A stretch of DNA of 64,000 bases from Lasioglossum baleicum (lineage: Eukaryota > Arthropoda > Insecta > Hymenoptera > Halictidae), in the NCBI RefSeq assembly GCF_051020765.1, contig NC_134932.1, positions 12,524,001 through 12,588,000 of the forward strand, written 5' to 3'. The notes below the pieces were generated by a model. It was not told the origin of the DNA. It worked only from the letters and a program-made list of their open reading frames with translations, and searched no databases. A program made the translations under genes and the position numbers. Position 1 is the stretch's first letter. Every line of letters begins with the position of its first letter. Below are positions 27,701 through 41,100 of this stretch, in pieces.

Positions 27701-29131
27701 CTTCCACTCATCTCGCAAAGTAACATCCAACGAGGAGACTCTGGACATTAGCACGCTAGTGCCCATATAATCTAATCTCAATTCCAGCGCAAATAGTGTC
27801 AAGCCTAGAGTGTGATCAGGTTCTATTCCAGGTTCTTCTCGAATACGTACTATAAAATAATACGACAATTAATGTACAAAACATGAATTCGTCCGATGCA
27901 AAAGTTATGTCCATTTACTTACTGCATGTATCAATTTTACTCAATTCTATAGTGCCACCCACGATACCACCCTTCGCGTCTAGACTGGACCCTTCCAAGC
28001 CAACACCTATGTACAAATTTTTATGCCCGGTGCTACCGATAGAAAGTCTTCCGTCTGAACAGAAATCCTTCGTCATCCAAGTAACGTTTCCCATCACGTT
28101 GCTCATGTTCATGTGAACATTCAGGCGAGTGAAATTTATAGCAAACAATACTAATGTTTCCCATGCAGACTCTCTTAGCTTCACTTCCGAGGCTGTCTGT
28201 TTGTCCGAAGTGAAACTCCACCCTCTGCCAATATCTAATACGAAAATAATCGATAAGATTGAAATAGAAAAGATAGGGTAAGATGCAGCATACCTTTCAA
28301 TCGCGCGTGCTTCGGCATATCGCTCTCCAAGCTCAACCTTAGCTTGTCTCTGTTTAACGTTGGACTTCGTTCTGGAGCACTCTTCGATAAACCATTGGTT
28401 CCATGTTGTCGTTCGTGGTGTTTCAGCAAAGAACTGCCCATGACAGCTTCGTCTTGATTCATAGAAGGACTACCATCGCCCTCGGAGTACGCTGTACCCG
28501 AACTTAGATCACCCAAAAATAATCGTCGCATAATACTGCGTCTGTACCACGCCTTTGGAAAGGCCAGTATCTCGCTTAATCTTCGCATATCGTACTTGAA
28601 CGACGCAGACCCGAAATCGACAATCGCTGTAAAATTATTCAAGAAATATTTTAGTATTCAGGAAAAAAGATATCTTTTAGCAACGAGTCCAATGGCCGAA
28701 TCAATTAATATTTATACGTACTAGAAAATCGTATAACTGCACGGCTAGTGTCTAACATCTTCTTCGACTGTTCGCTTTGGAAATTTAGCTTCCTACTTCT
28801 CGCGATATGGAACTTTACAAACTCGACGTTGATACTTAAGGAATCCTTCCTCTCGCTGTCCGATAGCGGCGACCACTGGGTTTCCTTTAAGCCGGTTTTT
28901 TTCCCACCGCCATATGGATGGAAGATATAAATGGAAAAGTCAGCGAGACAACCGGTGACGGATAATCCACCGATGGCCGAACTTGATTCTTTCCCTGTGG
29001 ACTGCGTGCCTGGAGATTTGTACTCTCGAAACTCTATGAGCTCCTCTTCCGCTCGCTTGGACGAAAAGACTATGTCGAGGGACGGCAATTGAAGCATACA
29101 TTCTACACGAGACACTGGTAAGCAGGAAAAC
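24721..29131 (-). CDS. tweek: Tweek/BLTP1 exons 38-48: C-terminal FSA_C region (about residues 4113-5033)
   Basis: Part of the same gene. This is the fragile-site-associated C-terminal domain of the family. Visible conserved runs are FSCLPVSRVECML (exon junction at 29131/29270), SASFKYDMRRLSEILAFP and AWYRRSIMRRLFLGD (28294-28626), AWETLVLFAINFTRLNVHMN plus MSNVMGN (27923-28222), RLDYMGTSVLM (27657-27849), RHHRHWQGVL and FKSKSWALFSLKEP (26984-27265), then KTWHLEPTVRLLSWAGKS and GIDYILQKLGFSHARTTIPK across the last splice. The protein ends with a charged Lys/Glu tail, as in vertebrates. The TAA is at 24721-24723. In exon 43 an apparent read-through extends past 26984. The phase-correct donor is at 26983, which restores the frame of the next exon. 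Confidence 0.95.
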
Positions 29132-32100
29132 CTGGTGGGTACGAAACAACATTATTATGGCATTCGTTTCTTGTTAACCCCCTGCACTATTATAACGTCG
29201 AGTCAGACTCGTGATGAATTCTGTTCAGGTTCCTATTAAAAACTAACAGATTGTAGTCGTACAGCTTACCTAAATGTAGAGGGTTGCATATGAAAATATA
29301 CTATTACATCGACAGGAAAACTCGCATAAACATAATTGCTGCTGCTCGCCGCGGTGGCTGCCCAGGATGTACTTTCTGTGTTTTCCACAGGATAAACCGG
29401 GTTCGTTTGTGCATTGCTATGGAAGTTTGTTTTACACGGTATCGGCTCTAACGTTTGCTCCAAAAATTCAAGGATATGGGGACTTATTATAGTTTCTTCC
29501 GGTATACTCTGAAGCGTCATCCACGCGAACAAACTGGCCTTCTTTGTGCTGGATTTTCTGAACGCTGTTGCCGATGGCGTGGGATTCAGCATACTATTGT
29601 CCGATGAAACGCGGGGAGACATAGATTCTTCGGGAAGCGTTTTAGATTCATAGTGCACCTGAACAATTTCATCGGTGTTAATATCATTGAAATATGATGT
29701 TGCTTATATCGTTAACACTCGCACGGCCATAGGTAAAAATGTTACCCGTTTTTGATAAGATAAATTCAACAATCATTGCTACGTAAATATCCTACCTTTA
29801 CATCTAAACCGGGAATATGAAAAATTGTCAAGTCCACGAGGGGTACGTTTGTATGTTGCAAATACCGTAATCGGGACGTGCTCGCAGTAGACGACTTTTC
29901 TTTACTACTTAAGTGTTTTCTACTACTACTAGGACTGCTTGGTTGAAATTCGAACGTGCCTCCCGAGCACGATCTCTCCTTTTTCATTCTACTCATACTG
30001 CAACGAGAATTATACATATTAATCGATGAAAAATTAACGGAACGCCCAAAAATATAGACTCTACTACTTACATTTTAATTTCATCCTCCTTTCCTGGATC
30101 TTTTGTGTGGAGTACACACTGGCCACTGTTAATTAGAACTTTTACGTCGAGTTCAAAGTCTATATTAGGATCTTGAGGTTTCTGAGGTGTTATGTATGGC
30201 GACGACGTCGAAGAGGATTGCTCTTTCGCGAACGAATCGAGCAGCGGAGCGCTGGAAATTATTTGATACAGCAATAAAAGAATCCCTAGTATGTTTCAAA
30301 CTTATGCATTGCACGTACTTTCCCTCCATACTGTCGTAACTCGAGGTACAACTGATATCCCTGCTCTTCTTCCTCAATTCGACTCTTTCTCCCTCTATTT
30401 CAATAGTTTGTGGCCAATCCAATTCTCCTTCTGGTAAACTTAATTCTGATCCGGCGCTTGGCAGAGACGATTGCCTGTATAATAAAATTATATCGATCAT
30501 GATCACTCAAAAGTACATTGAACGTACCTAACATACCTTCCCATCGTGTGCGTATCGCTAAATGTAACTCGCGGACCACTAAGACCTCTTACTCGAAGGG
30601 AAGCAGACCTGCAAGCGAATATTTATTATTATCCTTTTCGCGTAACATGTTAGGAACAAATCCAATCCATCACCGAAATAAAACTGTATCTTACCGACTT
30701 GGACCACTCCTAGGACTACTTTCATAACTGGCAGAATTGGCTGAATTGACTTCCATGTTTATATCTTCAGGACTCTCTAGCTGGTTTTCAAGTGTCGGCG
30801 ATGGTACTATAAATGATCGTGATCGATATGCATTTGTCTTACCACCAAGCCCTAATTTACCTTTTATTCCAGACGCTTTGACCGATTGCCTCCGTAGTTT
30901 CTGAATCATGTCTCTGAATAATACGCAAAGAAATATTATTAATCATTGTTTTAATAACGTTCAGTGTTAAAACTTATTACGCGTAACGCATCTTACAATA
31001 ATACCTTCTAAAATCTTTGAACACGACAGCCTCTAGTTCATGAAGGCGCTTCATTTCTTGTTCTATGGTTCCATGGGAAGCACCCAGTGATCGTAGGTCG
31101 TTTATGATTTTCGCTTGTTCGTTCATTTCTTTCTCAATAAGTTTCGATCTTTTCTTCGCATCGAGCGTTGGATCGAAGACAAACGCTGGTAAACTGTCTG
31201 TCCAATTCTTCGACTTCCTTATTAATATACTTTCCTGTAAATAAAGATAAAGATATAATATTTAAAGTGGTACGTGTTACTAAACTATAGAAACTGAAAT
31301 ATAAATTTGGGAAACGAGGCATCTTTTTATCATTTTGAATACATTACCGAACCAATGGGGCCAGGGGAATTGGATAAAATAAATATAATTAAACCATACT
31401 TTTTTTTTAACCTGGCTAGTGCTATTATCTGGCTGATCCGCGTCGTCGCTATCGTATTCTGCAGGTGCGTGAATGTCGTCTTCCTCAGAGCCAGTCAACA
31501 TTGTTAACGTATGTCCGAGCGCTGACAGTTGTTGTCCGACACTAACATCCAAATGAATATCAACACCTTCCATTTGCCATTGTACATTCAAAATCCACTT
31601 GGCATTATCTGGAAATAGATGAAGTACATTGCACACAGTCCAAAGAAACTTATTGCAATATAAGTCTGCTTTCATTACCAGACTTGTCTGGTTTTTGTGC
31701 AATCGTTCTACTGCACACTTCGTAAGTGCCTTCAGACACCATACACAGATTCATTATGCTACTATCAGTCGTGTCTGGTTTCCAATCATCCAAAGATGTT
31801 TCAAAATCTTCGGCAAACCTCAAGCACAGGCCCATAAATCTGTACGACGTAATCGGTATATTATAAGTCCTCCTACGAAATTTATTAAATACTGGATGCA
31901 TCGCAATGGGTACAAGTTGAAAATTTTTGGTACTCGAGATCGCGCGAAGCTCATGACATTGTAGATTGTAGGTTATTGGTTTCGATGACTTTCCTCAATG
32001 TCAAAATAAAAAAAAACATCAAGGACTTTGAAGTAGCGAAAAAACTTGAAAAAATTATTTCTCCAACAGTAGTGTAAAAGTATAAAAGAATGGCGGAGAT

Positions 32101-35100
32101 GTCGCCTTGTACCTCCTGATGCAACACATCCAGTACAATAGAGTTAGCGAACAGCATACCTTCCTTTACTGACTAAGCTACCACTGCTGCACGCAGATAT
32201 GCTTGTATTTTCCAAGGTCACTACAACAGCATCCCTCGATTCACCATCGTAGAGTCCTCTATTCATTCCCCAAGTAGGCGGTAGAGGATTTAGTGGTATG
32301 CAAATACCCATATCGTCTACAGTTAATTGCAAAAACAGCGTTCCCAAATGAGGAGCGCTAAGCTGACTCGTTATCTGCCCAAATGGAACCTTCTCGAACA
32401 CTTGCTGCGTAGCTGTCAAAACTTCTTTATTCAAGTTCGCTCTCTTCTCGTTCCAGTACTCGTACGCGTTTTTATAATTCAACCAGACGAGGATGGCTTT
32501 GTCGATAGCTACCGGTTGGATGTATATCAACGGGCGTTTCAACGTGATTAAAACCACTTCTTTATCGTCGCCCTGCGCCATTTCTTCTTGAAAGGCATTT
32601 CTTAATCCTACTCTAGTATTGAAAAACGCAAACTGCTGGAATTCCGTTTCGGCCTCTTCGAATAAAACGTTTTTCAGCAACTGCCCGAGACTCAAGTTAA
32701 TATCAACTTGCGCCTTCCCGAATAGTTTCATATATGGATTTGGCTGTGTAGCACCAACAACGTTTTGTACTCTATTGGACAATTGAAGTTCAACGGCTCC
32801 AGTCTCTAAGCGCACTGCTGAATTCGTTGGAGTTGTTGCAGTCAGTTGCACTCTCTGTTGGCGATAACAGAGATAAATCATAACTAATGTAGAAATTTCA
32901 AGAGAATCATATTCGGTATAAATAGTAACCATGAACACGTTGTACCTTGATGCGAATAATTAATGAGAATAATATTCTTTTCACCGGTGAATTATTCGGT
33001 TCCTCATCCTCTAACCACAAAGGAACAGGCTTCTCTCCGCCATAAACTTTCTGTACAACTTCGTTCACTTCTTTCATGAACACTTTTTGCACAAATACTA
33101 AATGGTTGAGGAGATCCGTGGTCAAAGAATGTTCAAATACACCGATGTCGGCAGTAGCACTCAGGTAGCTTCCCTGTCTTAACACCACGCCGTCTGTGAA
33201 TCATAAGATGTTTAGACTGTAAAGGGTAATGTTTTAAATTAATTACGGTATAAATTGTTATAGATCACACTGACCAGCCAGTTTACTGTCGTTCATATTA
33301 CTACTACCATCTTGAATGTATTCCGCGGATACGTGTACTTTAGGAAGTTCAATGCTAGCTTCGGAAGGTAAATTCGCTTCGGTCACTTGGAGCTTTGTCG
33401 TGAAACTCAAAGTATGATGAGGTAGGTCTATTGTAAACTTGGCTTTACTGCCAGTTATACCGGAACTAGTAACTTGATCCATTTTGTACTGTGCTTGCAA
33501 AGACGGTAACAAAGCCGCTGTTATACTCAAACTTTGAAGTATAATGTTGAACTGCATAACAATAGGTTCCAGTAGACTAGATATAACTTGTGGCTTCTGT
33601 ATATCAACTTGTGGGACTGAGGGATAGCGATGCGGACTACCAGGTACACCTGCGTCCGCATCGTCCTGTTGTTGGCCTCTGGACATTCTCGAGGAAGTCC
33701 TTGTTACTCTGAGTTCCTATATGAGAAGTAGATAATCCAACTGTTACGAATAGGTATCGAAAACAGTGGTGAACTTGCAGAACTAACAAAGCGAGACCGT
33801 CGCTAATATACAAATGAAAAAGCTGTTCAAAATATCGATTTCTACAACTTATCCGGTAATCATCGAAATCGAAGCGTAGGTAGTTGTTCCGCAGTTTCAC
33901 CGAAACAGTAAACGAGAAAGAAGTATCTAGATTTACTTGTAAAGTCGATGACAACTGTTTGCTGCCCCTGGTCATCATACCGTGCAGAGCCACCGGATGC
34001 TGAGGAATATCAATATTGACAACACCGACTGTCAGCAGACCGCTATTCTTATCCTTCTGATGTTTACTGATACTAGAGTATAAAGCTTGTGACTTTCCCA
34101 CGGTTACTTTCACAACTGTCTGTTGGCTAGGAGCTACACCTTCTAACAACACAATCATGGTTCTGCCAATTTGTCCGGTCAAGCTGCATTCGAAACTTGC
34201 CGGTCTTGATTTCTTACAACAAGTCAGACTTGCTTGAAGACTTGTTATTTCTGCTTCGAGTTTTAAACCGCTGAGGGTAGCTAACCATCTAGTTCTGTGT
34301 ATCCTAGCGACGCCGAAGATAATTAATCTTGTACGTTCCCCTGTAACAATACCTGTAATACATTATTATAAAACGATTTGAGTTTGAAAGATACGTTTGA
34401 TCTTGTGAATGGTGTGTACTAACTCAGTTCTCGCGGAAGTGGTACAGGTGTCGAACTGTTTTCAGCATTCAAGCCTTTCTCAAGGTCTGCGTCTTTCGTT
34501 TCGTTCAGCAGCTCATACTTCCGACCACTTTTATAGTGCTCCGATGCGTCTGCTGGTATGGAAAATCGATGCGTGATAGTTTTAGTCTCCGGACGTGTAG
34601 CGTACAAATCCAGCAGGTAATAGATTGTTTTCCAGCATCGAGGTGTCATATGCGGGGTATCTTTGCATTTATCGGGAAGTACGCAGAATTTATCTAAACC
34701 AGATCCGCTTGGACTTGCTCCGAAATTCGGAGTGATAATTCCTTCGCTCAAATTAATGTAACCCTTGACGCTTTTCCCTGTGCTGCGTAACTTCTGAGCA
34801 AAACTTTGCGGTCGAGATCGATTGTTCGTGTCGGGTGACGTGACTTTCGATAGATTCGGTTCGAAACTATTCCGGAGCAATGGAATGTCCATCTTCTTAC
34901 CACCTAGCAAAAGCTGTTCTTGTAGATCGGATGCTGTCGAGTAAATACATGAATGTTAAATCTATGCTAAAAAATATTGAAAAAAAACAAGCTAGCAAGT
35001 TGTATATTTACTTGACGATGAGCCATTCTTAGCCGCTATATCGTTAACAATTAGATTATTGTTTCGTTTACTTTCCGGTTGCTGTTCTTTTAATTCCATT

Positions 35101-38100
35101 TGGGTTTCTTTAACATTCTGATACATATTACTAATCTGATGTAATAATCTGAGAAGAGGCATATTTACTTGTTGGCTAATGTACCGTATATTTAAACTAA
35201 AATTCACAACTGTACTTGTATGCTTTTTCAATTGGCCCCGAGATATATACAAAACAGTTTGCTTTTGAATCATATCGTCTACAGTCATGTCAGCCATTTT
35301 CTTAACATCTATATCGATGCCAATCTTCTCGCATAAAAATGCTGGGGTTTCCGGTGGTATATCCAAATGGAATTTGTTGTTGTTACCTTTCTTCATTTGA
35401 TATTTGTTGCCTGTGTCGTTTAAATCTGTATTAGCGCATCAAATAAATCTGTTTCTCGCGGTAACTGTTGAATATACGTGTATACCTTTCTTTTTGTCTG
35501 TTACTTTCCCGAATTCGCTAACGACGATGTCAATGCGCATAGTTTCCATGTTTCCCACCAAAGACAGATTAGATCCTAATGAATCTAAGGAAGACACATT
35601 GTTCACATTTCCTGAACCAATAGCGGAAAGCATTTGTTGCGGCATAACGGATAAGGAAGATAAAAGTGGCTCGAAAATTAAATGCGCGTCTAGCAGCCTG
35701 AGCGAATCTTTCATTGGATAAAGAAGAGTACCGCTATGGACATCTGAGTCTTCTGTATCATCCGTTGTCATCGTATTGATTTTCGAATCCTGAAAATAAT
35801 ATGGTCTCTTCAATATTTCGAATTATATCGAATGAACTAGTACATTGTATGCAATGTACAAAACAGCATCTACGTAAAGTAAAGTATCGCATCGGAATCA
35901 AAAGCAAATTTCAAATACCTTCAAGGACTTTTGTTCTGCACGAAAGACCTAAGCGAAAGGAATATCGATGAACAAAACCACTTTGAAGCAAATGGTTTTT
36001 ACAGAATTATTGTTGAAACGTTGAGAGATAGTACTCACCCAATTCCCTTTCAAATTGCTTTTATCATTATCCTTTATAAACTCTTGTTGTTTGGCCATCC
36101 AACTATACAAATCTTCGCCTGTGTTCAAAGGCTTAGTAGAGTGATGACTTGTCGGAGAGGTCACTTGATCCAAACTTCCGGTGCTATGCTGACTACCGTG
36201 ACCTCCGGCAGAATAAATACTCGGATTGGAGCCAAGTTGATGGGAATGGGAAATGTGAATCTGAGGTGTCTTCTCTTCTCTGAGCGTGCCGTAACCTAAT
36301 AATAAACACAAACTTCTGTGTATATTTACGTAAACTTGATTAACAAGCGCAACAACATTCATCGTACGCAGAGGGTAGAAAACAATGTTAGAGGATTAGA
36401 AGTATAGAACAACGTATAAAGGGAAATAAACATGGAATATAGATACCTAACGAGTGCTACTCTGAAATAATAAGCCAGTAACAGGTATGAAGAAAACAGG
36501 AATCGATGCATAGACAAAAATGTTGTGCTGTGATCGAAGTGCGAAGCAATACGAACTATAGAGGGAACCTACAGCACTACGTAATTGATACACTTTGAAC
36601 AGTCTGCACACTGGAATATTGTAAATCGATCGAATGGAAAATTCTGTTGATCGGTCGTTCGTTTTAATGGAGTTCAATGAAATTTTGATCCGACGCTACA
36701 CCAATGTATAGACTGCTACTCTATGGAGTTTGATCATCTGGCACTTACTTATGTTATTTGGTTCCCGAGTTTGATTGAATAACCCGCCACTTGCAAGCAA
36801 TGGAAAAACAATACTTGCTCGTGTACTAGCAGGCACTTGCGTGGGTTGTAGTGATTTTCCTTTCTTTGGATGAACTACTGGTGGAGAGGGGGAGGTTAAT
36901 GAATCCGGGCCTGGAACCGGTGTTGCTATGGGGGTTGTATCTTTCCCCCGAGGAGAACTTACAGGAACCGTCAAACCATCACCACAAATACCTGGTCATT
37001 CCATATCAAGCCAAGTGTTTTGTTCAGAAAGCCCAAGATTATATTACCAAAATATGTTCAAAAGAAGCATCATAAAGTCTCGATGACATTAATAATGTTA
37101 TTTACAAAATGCAATCATTCGATTGACTTCTACGGATAATACTCTAAAAATAGTACTCGAAAACTGAAGTAAGTTAAAGACTTGCGTGCAGAGTAAACTT
37201 GCAATGTGTTAGTCTCAGTGTCGAGAAACCAGGGATTGAGAACAAATATATTATCAGTTTCAGTCCCTGAGAGAAACTCGTCACGAGTCGCTCAATTGTA
37301 CAAAACTCTGTATACAGGTCTAAGATTTATAACTAGTGTTAATAATAGTTACAGTACAAAGTCAGATAATACTAGTAGAAGCAAATGAATGTTTAGAAAA
37401 CACAAAGGAGAAGTTTTTAACGAAAAGACTGAACATAATGCCGACGTATTTTACAATCACTATTTCTAGTGGCACATGCTATAATGTGCCTATATATGAA
37501 AATGCATAGTAAAACATTAAGCAGTTATTGAAATCACAATTTAAAGCAGATGCTAAGAAGCTGCAGGTGTATTCGATCCAAGTCTTTTCGAGATACTTGA
37601 TAATCCAGTAAAATTGTATCAAATGTACAGATACTGTACCATATACTTTCGAGTATGTATATATTGCATTTCGGGTATAGTATATAGTATTATGTAATTA
37701 ATACTCTGTTTAGTATCATTTATAGTACCTGTAGTCTTATCTTGTCCACCCTTGACATGTATATGTTTATGCATGTGGTCCGTATGAATTAACATAGCAC
37801 ATTCATCTGTGACTTCCTGTTCATCAACTTCTCCCGCACTACCCTCACCGTCCGTCAGCAAATTCTCCTGCGAACGAGTAAGTAATACTAAAAATTTCTA
37901 TCCGCTATTCTTAACAATTGAAGTCGGAACATCTCGTTTAATCATGACCAGTCAACCATTTTGACAAAGTCAAAATTAGGTAATTAAATTTTCAGTAAAA
38001 CATGATACTCGATATAGATTTTACGACAAATAAATGTGAGAATAGTTTTGAGGAGACATTGTTTTCAGAAGTTTTGAATTTCACAGGAAGTCGTAGCATT

Positions 38101-41100
38101 ATTACAAAATGTATGTATAGTTGATAATATCTGTTTTCACTTATATAACATATTGCACAAAGATTAGAAATCCATCACCAATTATACCGTATGTATATGG
38201 GGATGCATAATGAAAATTAAAATTCTGTTTTAAATGCAAGATGAAGTAACTGGTTTTCTTTTTCTGTTGAACGATATTATTATTTTATACGAGCATAGTA
38301 TAAAATGATTAAAACTTGAATACTATAGTGTTAGGAGATACGAGACATGTTAAGAACACATAATAGCGTTATTGTATTATTGAAAATGTTACAACAGAGT
38401 TAATATTTAGTCACACGATAAAGCTTGTACTTTTTGTTACTGTGGAAAGAAATTGCGGTTTTGATAGATTCTCTTTATGGAAAAGTATGAGTGTGTTAGA
38501 GCTACTTTGTGCGAATATCTTTAAAGTTCTTACGCCAGTTTATTTTGCTATCATCCTTCAGCACTTCCTTCCTTACTTGCTGAAAAAAAAATGATCTACC
38601 GAATTATGTTCCCTATATGTTATGTCGTATACTTCTGAATGAAATAAAAAACCTCTTCCATAACGTCAAAGTTATGTTATTAAAATGAACGAAATTAATT
38701 CCAAATCCATACGAAGAGTTAGAGAAACAAATATACTGTTAATGATTATATCAGAAAAAATTAATACGTGTAAAAATAGTTATCATTAGATTGCGAAACA
38801 GTACGTATAGAATTCCATTCCACATATTTCAAAATTCAGACGTGTTATGAATTTTTCAGTTTATGCAGATGATAGAATTTGTTCTTACCTCTTCTGGATC
38901 TGATACAGCGAACGTCACATTCAATGGTTTCACATGTTTCGTTTTGTAATTATGTTCTAATAACAATGGCGTGTACAGAACATTCTTCCATTGTCTACTC
39001 AGTACTATAACACCCTAAAGATCGAATATTATATTAAATATTAAATAATAAGAAAGGAAATCCTTGAGAGACAACATACCTGACGAAGTGTCGATAACAA
39101 AGGTAAATCAGACTCTTTTAAATTAGCTTCGATATTTGTTAGATCGTTTAAGAGAACATAATTCTGAAGAATTGTACATAATTGACACGATGGATCTTCT
39201 TGCAATGTTTTTGCCAACGGAGTCAATCTTCCGTAACGACTCTAAAATAATGATACGAATAGTATTCTTGAATATTCATTTCCCTCCCATAAAAAGAATA
39301 TATGCGAATTACCTTTGCTGGCATATGAATCGCTTGTACGTCTAATGCTTCTGCCATAAGACAGGCCACAATAGCCGTGGATCTTCTGTACATAGTCCTA
39401 AACATGTGCACGATCCTCATTGCGAATTTATTACTCGGATTCATCCAAGCATTTATGGCTGGCGACGCGGTGCTCAATAAATTCCAGTCTAATCGAGTAT
39501 AGTCAATTTTTCTAGTTATCGGTGTACGCGGTGGAGCAGCGAAATTGAACCACACCGTTTTCAATTCTATAATACAAGAAACCGTGTTTCCATTCCCCGC
39601 TTTCGATGCAAGACTAGCGCATGTAGCACTCGGATTTATTTGAACTCCGTTAGGTAAATTCGTTGATGCTGTTTCCGGTTCAGTCGCAGTCGCAGTCGCA
39701 GTTGCAGCAGATACTTTAATAAATCAGACGTAAGTAAACATGTACATGCACATCATACATTTTTATGTATTTAATTATGATTATAGTATACCGGCTGTGT
39801 TATCTAATTCCTCTTGACTTTTCACGCTGTCCGTATAAAGTACTTCGGCGTCTACTTTTTTACTATCGCCTCCGTTCTCCCCTTTTTCAAATTGCGATCT
39901 TTTCACCACTTTAAGTTTAATGCCTTCTAATCCACATTCAAACATTATAAAACCCAATCTGTCTTCTCCGCTTCCGAGAGTAAATTCCTCTGTAGCTTGC
40001 GGCGGACCGCTCTGTTTCTATAATAAATTCATTTACAAAAGGTACAAGTTAATTTATATTATTGATATTATTATACACAAATTGCAAAAATATAAAAAAC
40101 CTACACTTTTTTCTTTCTCGTCCACGAACTGATGCATATAATAGTCAACACACTTCAACGGAGAAGTTATTCTGGTACATGTAAACAATACTCTCGAATA
40201 ATGAGCGGGAATTGCTGTTATAACAGCATCTTTCAATATCGAAGACTCGTTTCGTAGCCTACGTAATTGAGAGTGAGCCTTGCCTATTACATTAATTATT
40301 TGAGTCAATTGTTTAAGTTATGCATTGTACAAGTACGCTGAATAGAATAGATTTACCTATATTTAACGTAACTACAATTTCTTCTTGTTGTTTCTCTGAA
40401 GTCTCTATGTACACTGTCTCCCCGCTGCCGATGTCTGTAACCACAGCAGCTGTTTGATGACCAGGTAAAAATGCCTTGCTGATTTTGTTAACCTTTTTCT
40501 GATTTGTTAATACAGCTGGTTTGTGAAACGTTTGGACGACTTCTCGTGCTTGTTTGCCAATATAGAACCGTATTGTTACATCGTCGAAACAGATAGCAAA
40601 TAATGATACGCACGTTAAGTCACGAATATTTTCGAGGGCGGAGAAAGATATAATTTCTTCGACGACAGAAGCTTGTAACAACGTTATATTCATCTGAAAA
40701 AAGGCACCTCGTCGTTATACAAAGCAGAAACTTGTACAAACTTTTACTTACTTTTGGTAAAATAATACTGCCTTGCACTTGTGTCATAATACTCTCTTCG
40801 TACACGTTGGTTTGCAGAGCAATTTTACCTGTTATTAAGAAAAGCCGAGTGAATAGTACTCCTAGCATTGCGCGTGAAAGAACTTTTAAATATTCAAACT
40901 AACGTTTATCGTCACCTTGTCCATTTTTGATATTTCTTTCAGCAGTAGATCGTTTCGAACTAGTTTGCACCTGACTCCAGTACGATAAGCTTTGATCCTG
41001 TTTCAAAACGTTGGCGTCTTCAACTTTTCCGATGCATTCGTGATGAAGATGATTTAAAATAGACAGTGGGTGTAAAGTGGCTAACGTTGGAATGATCGCG

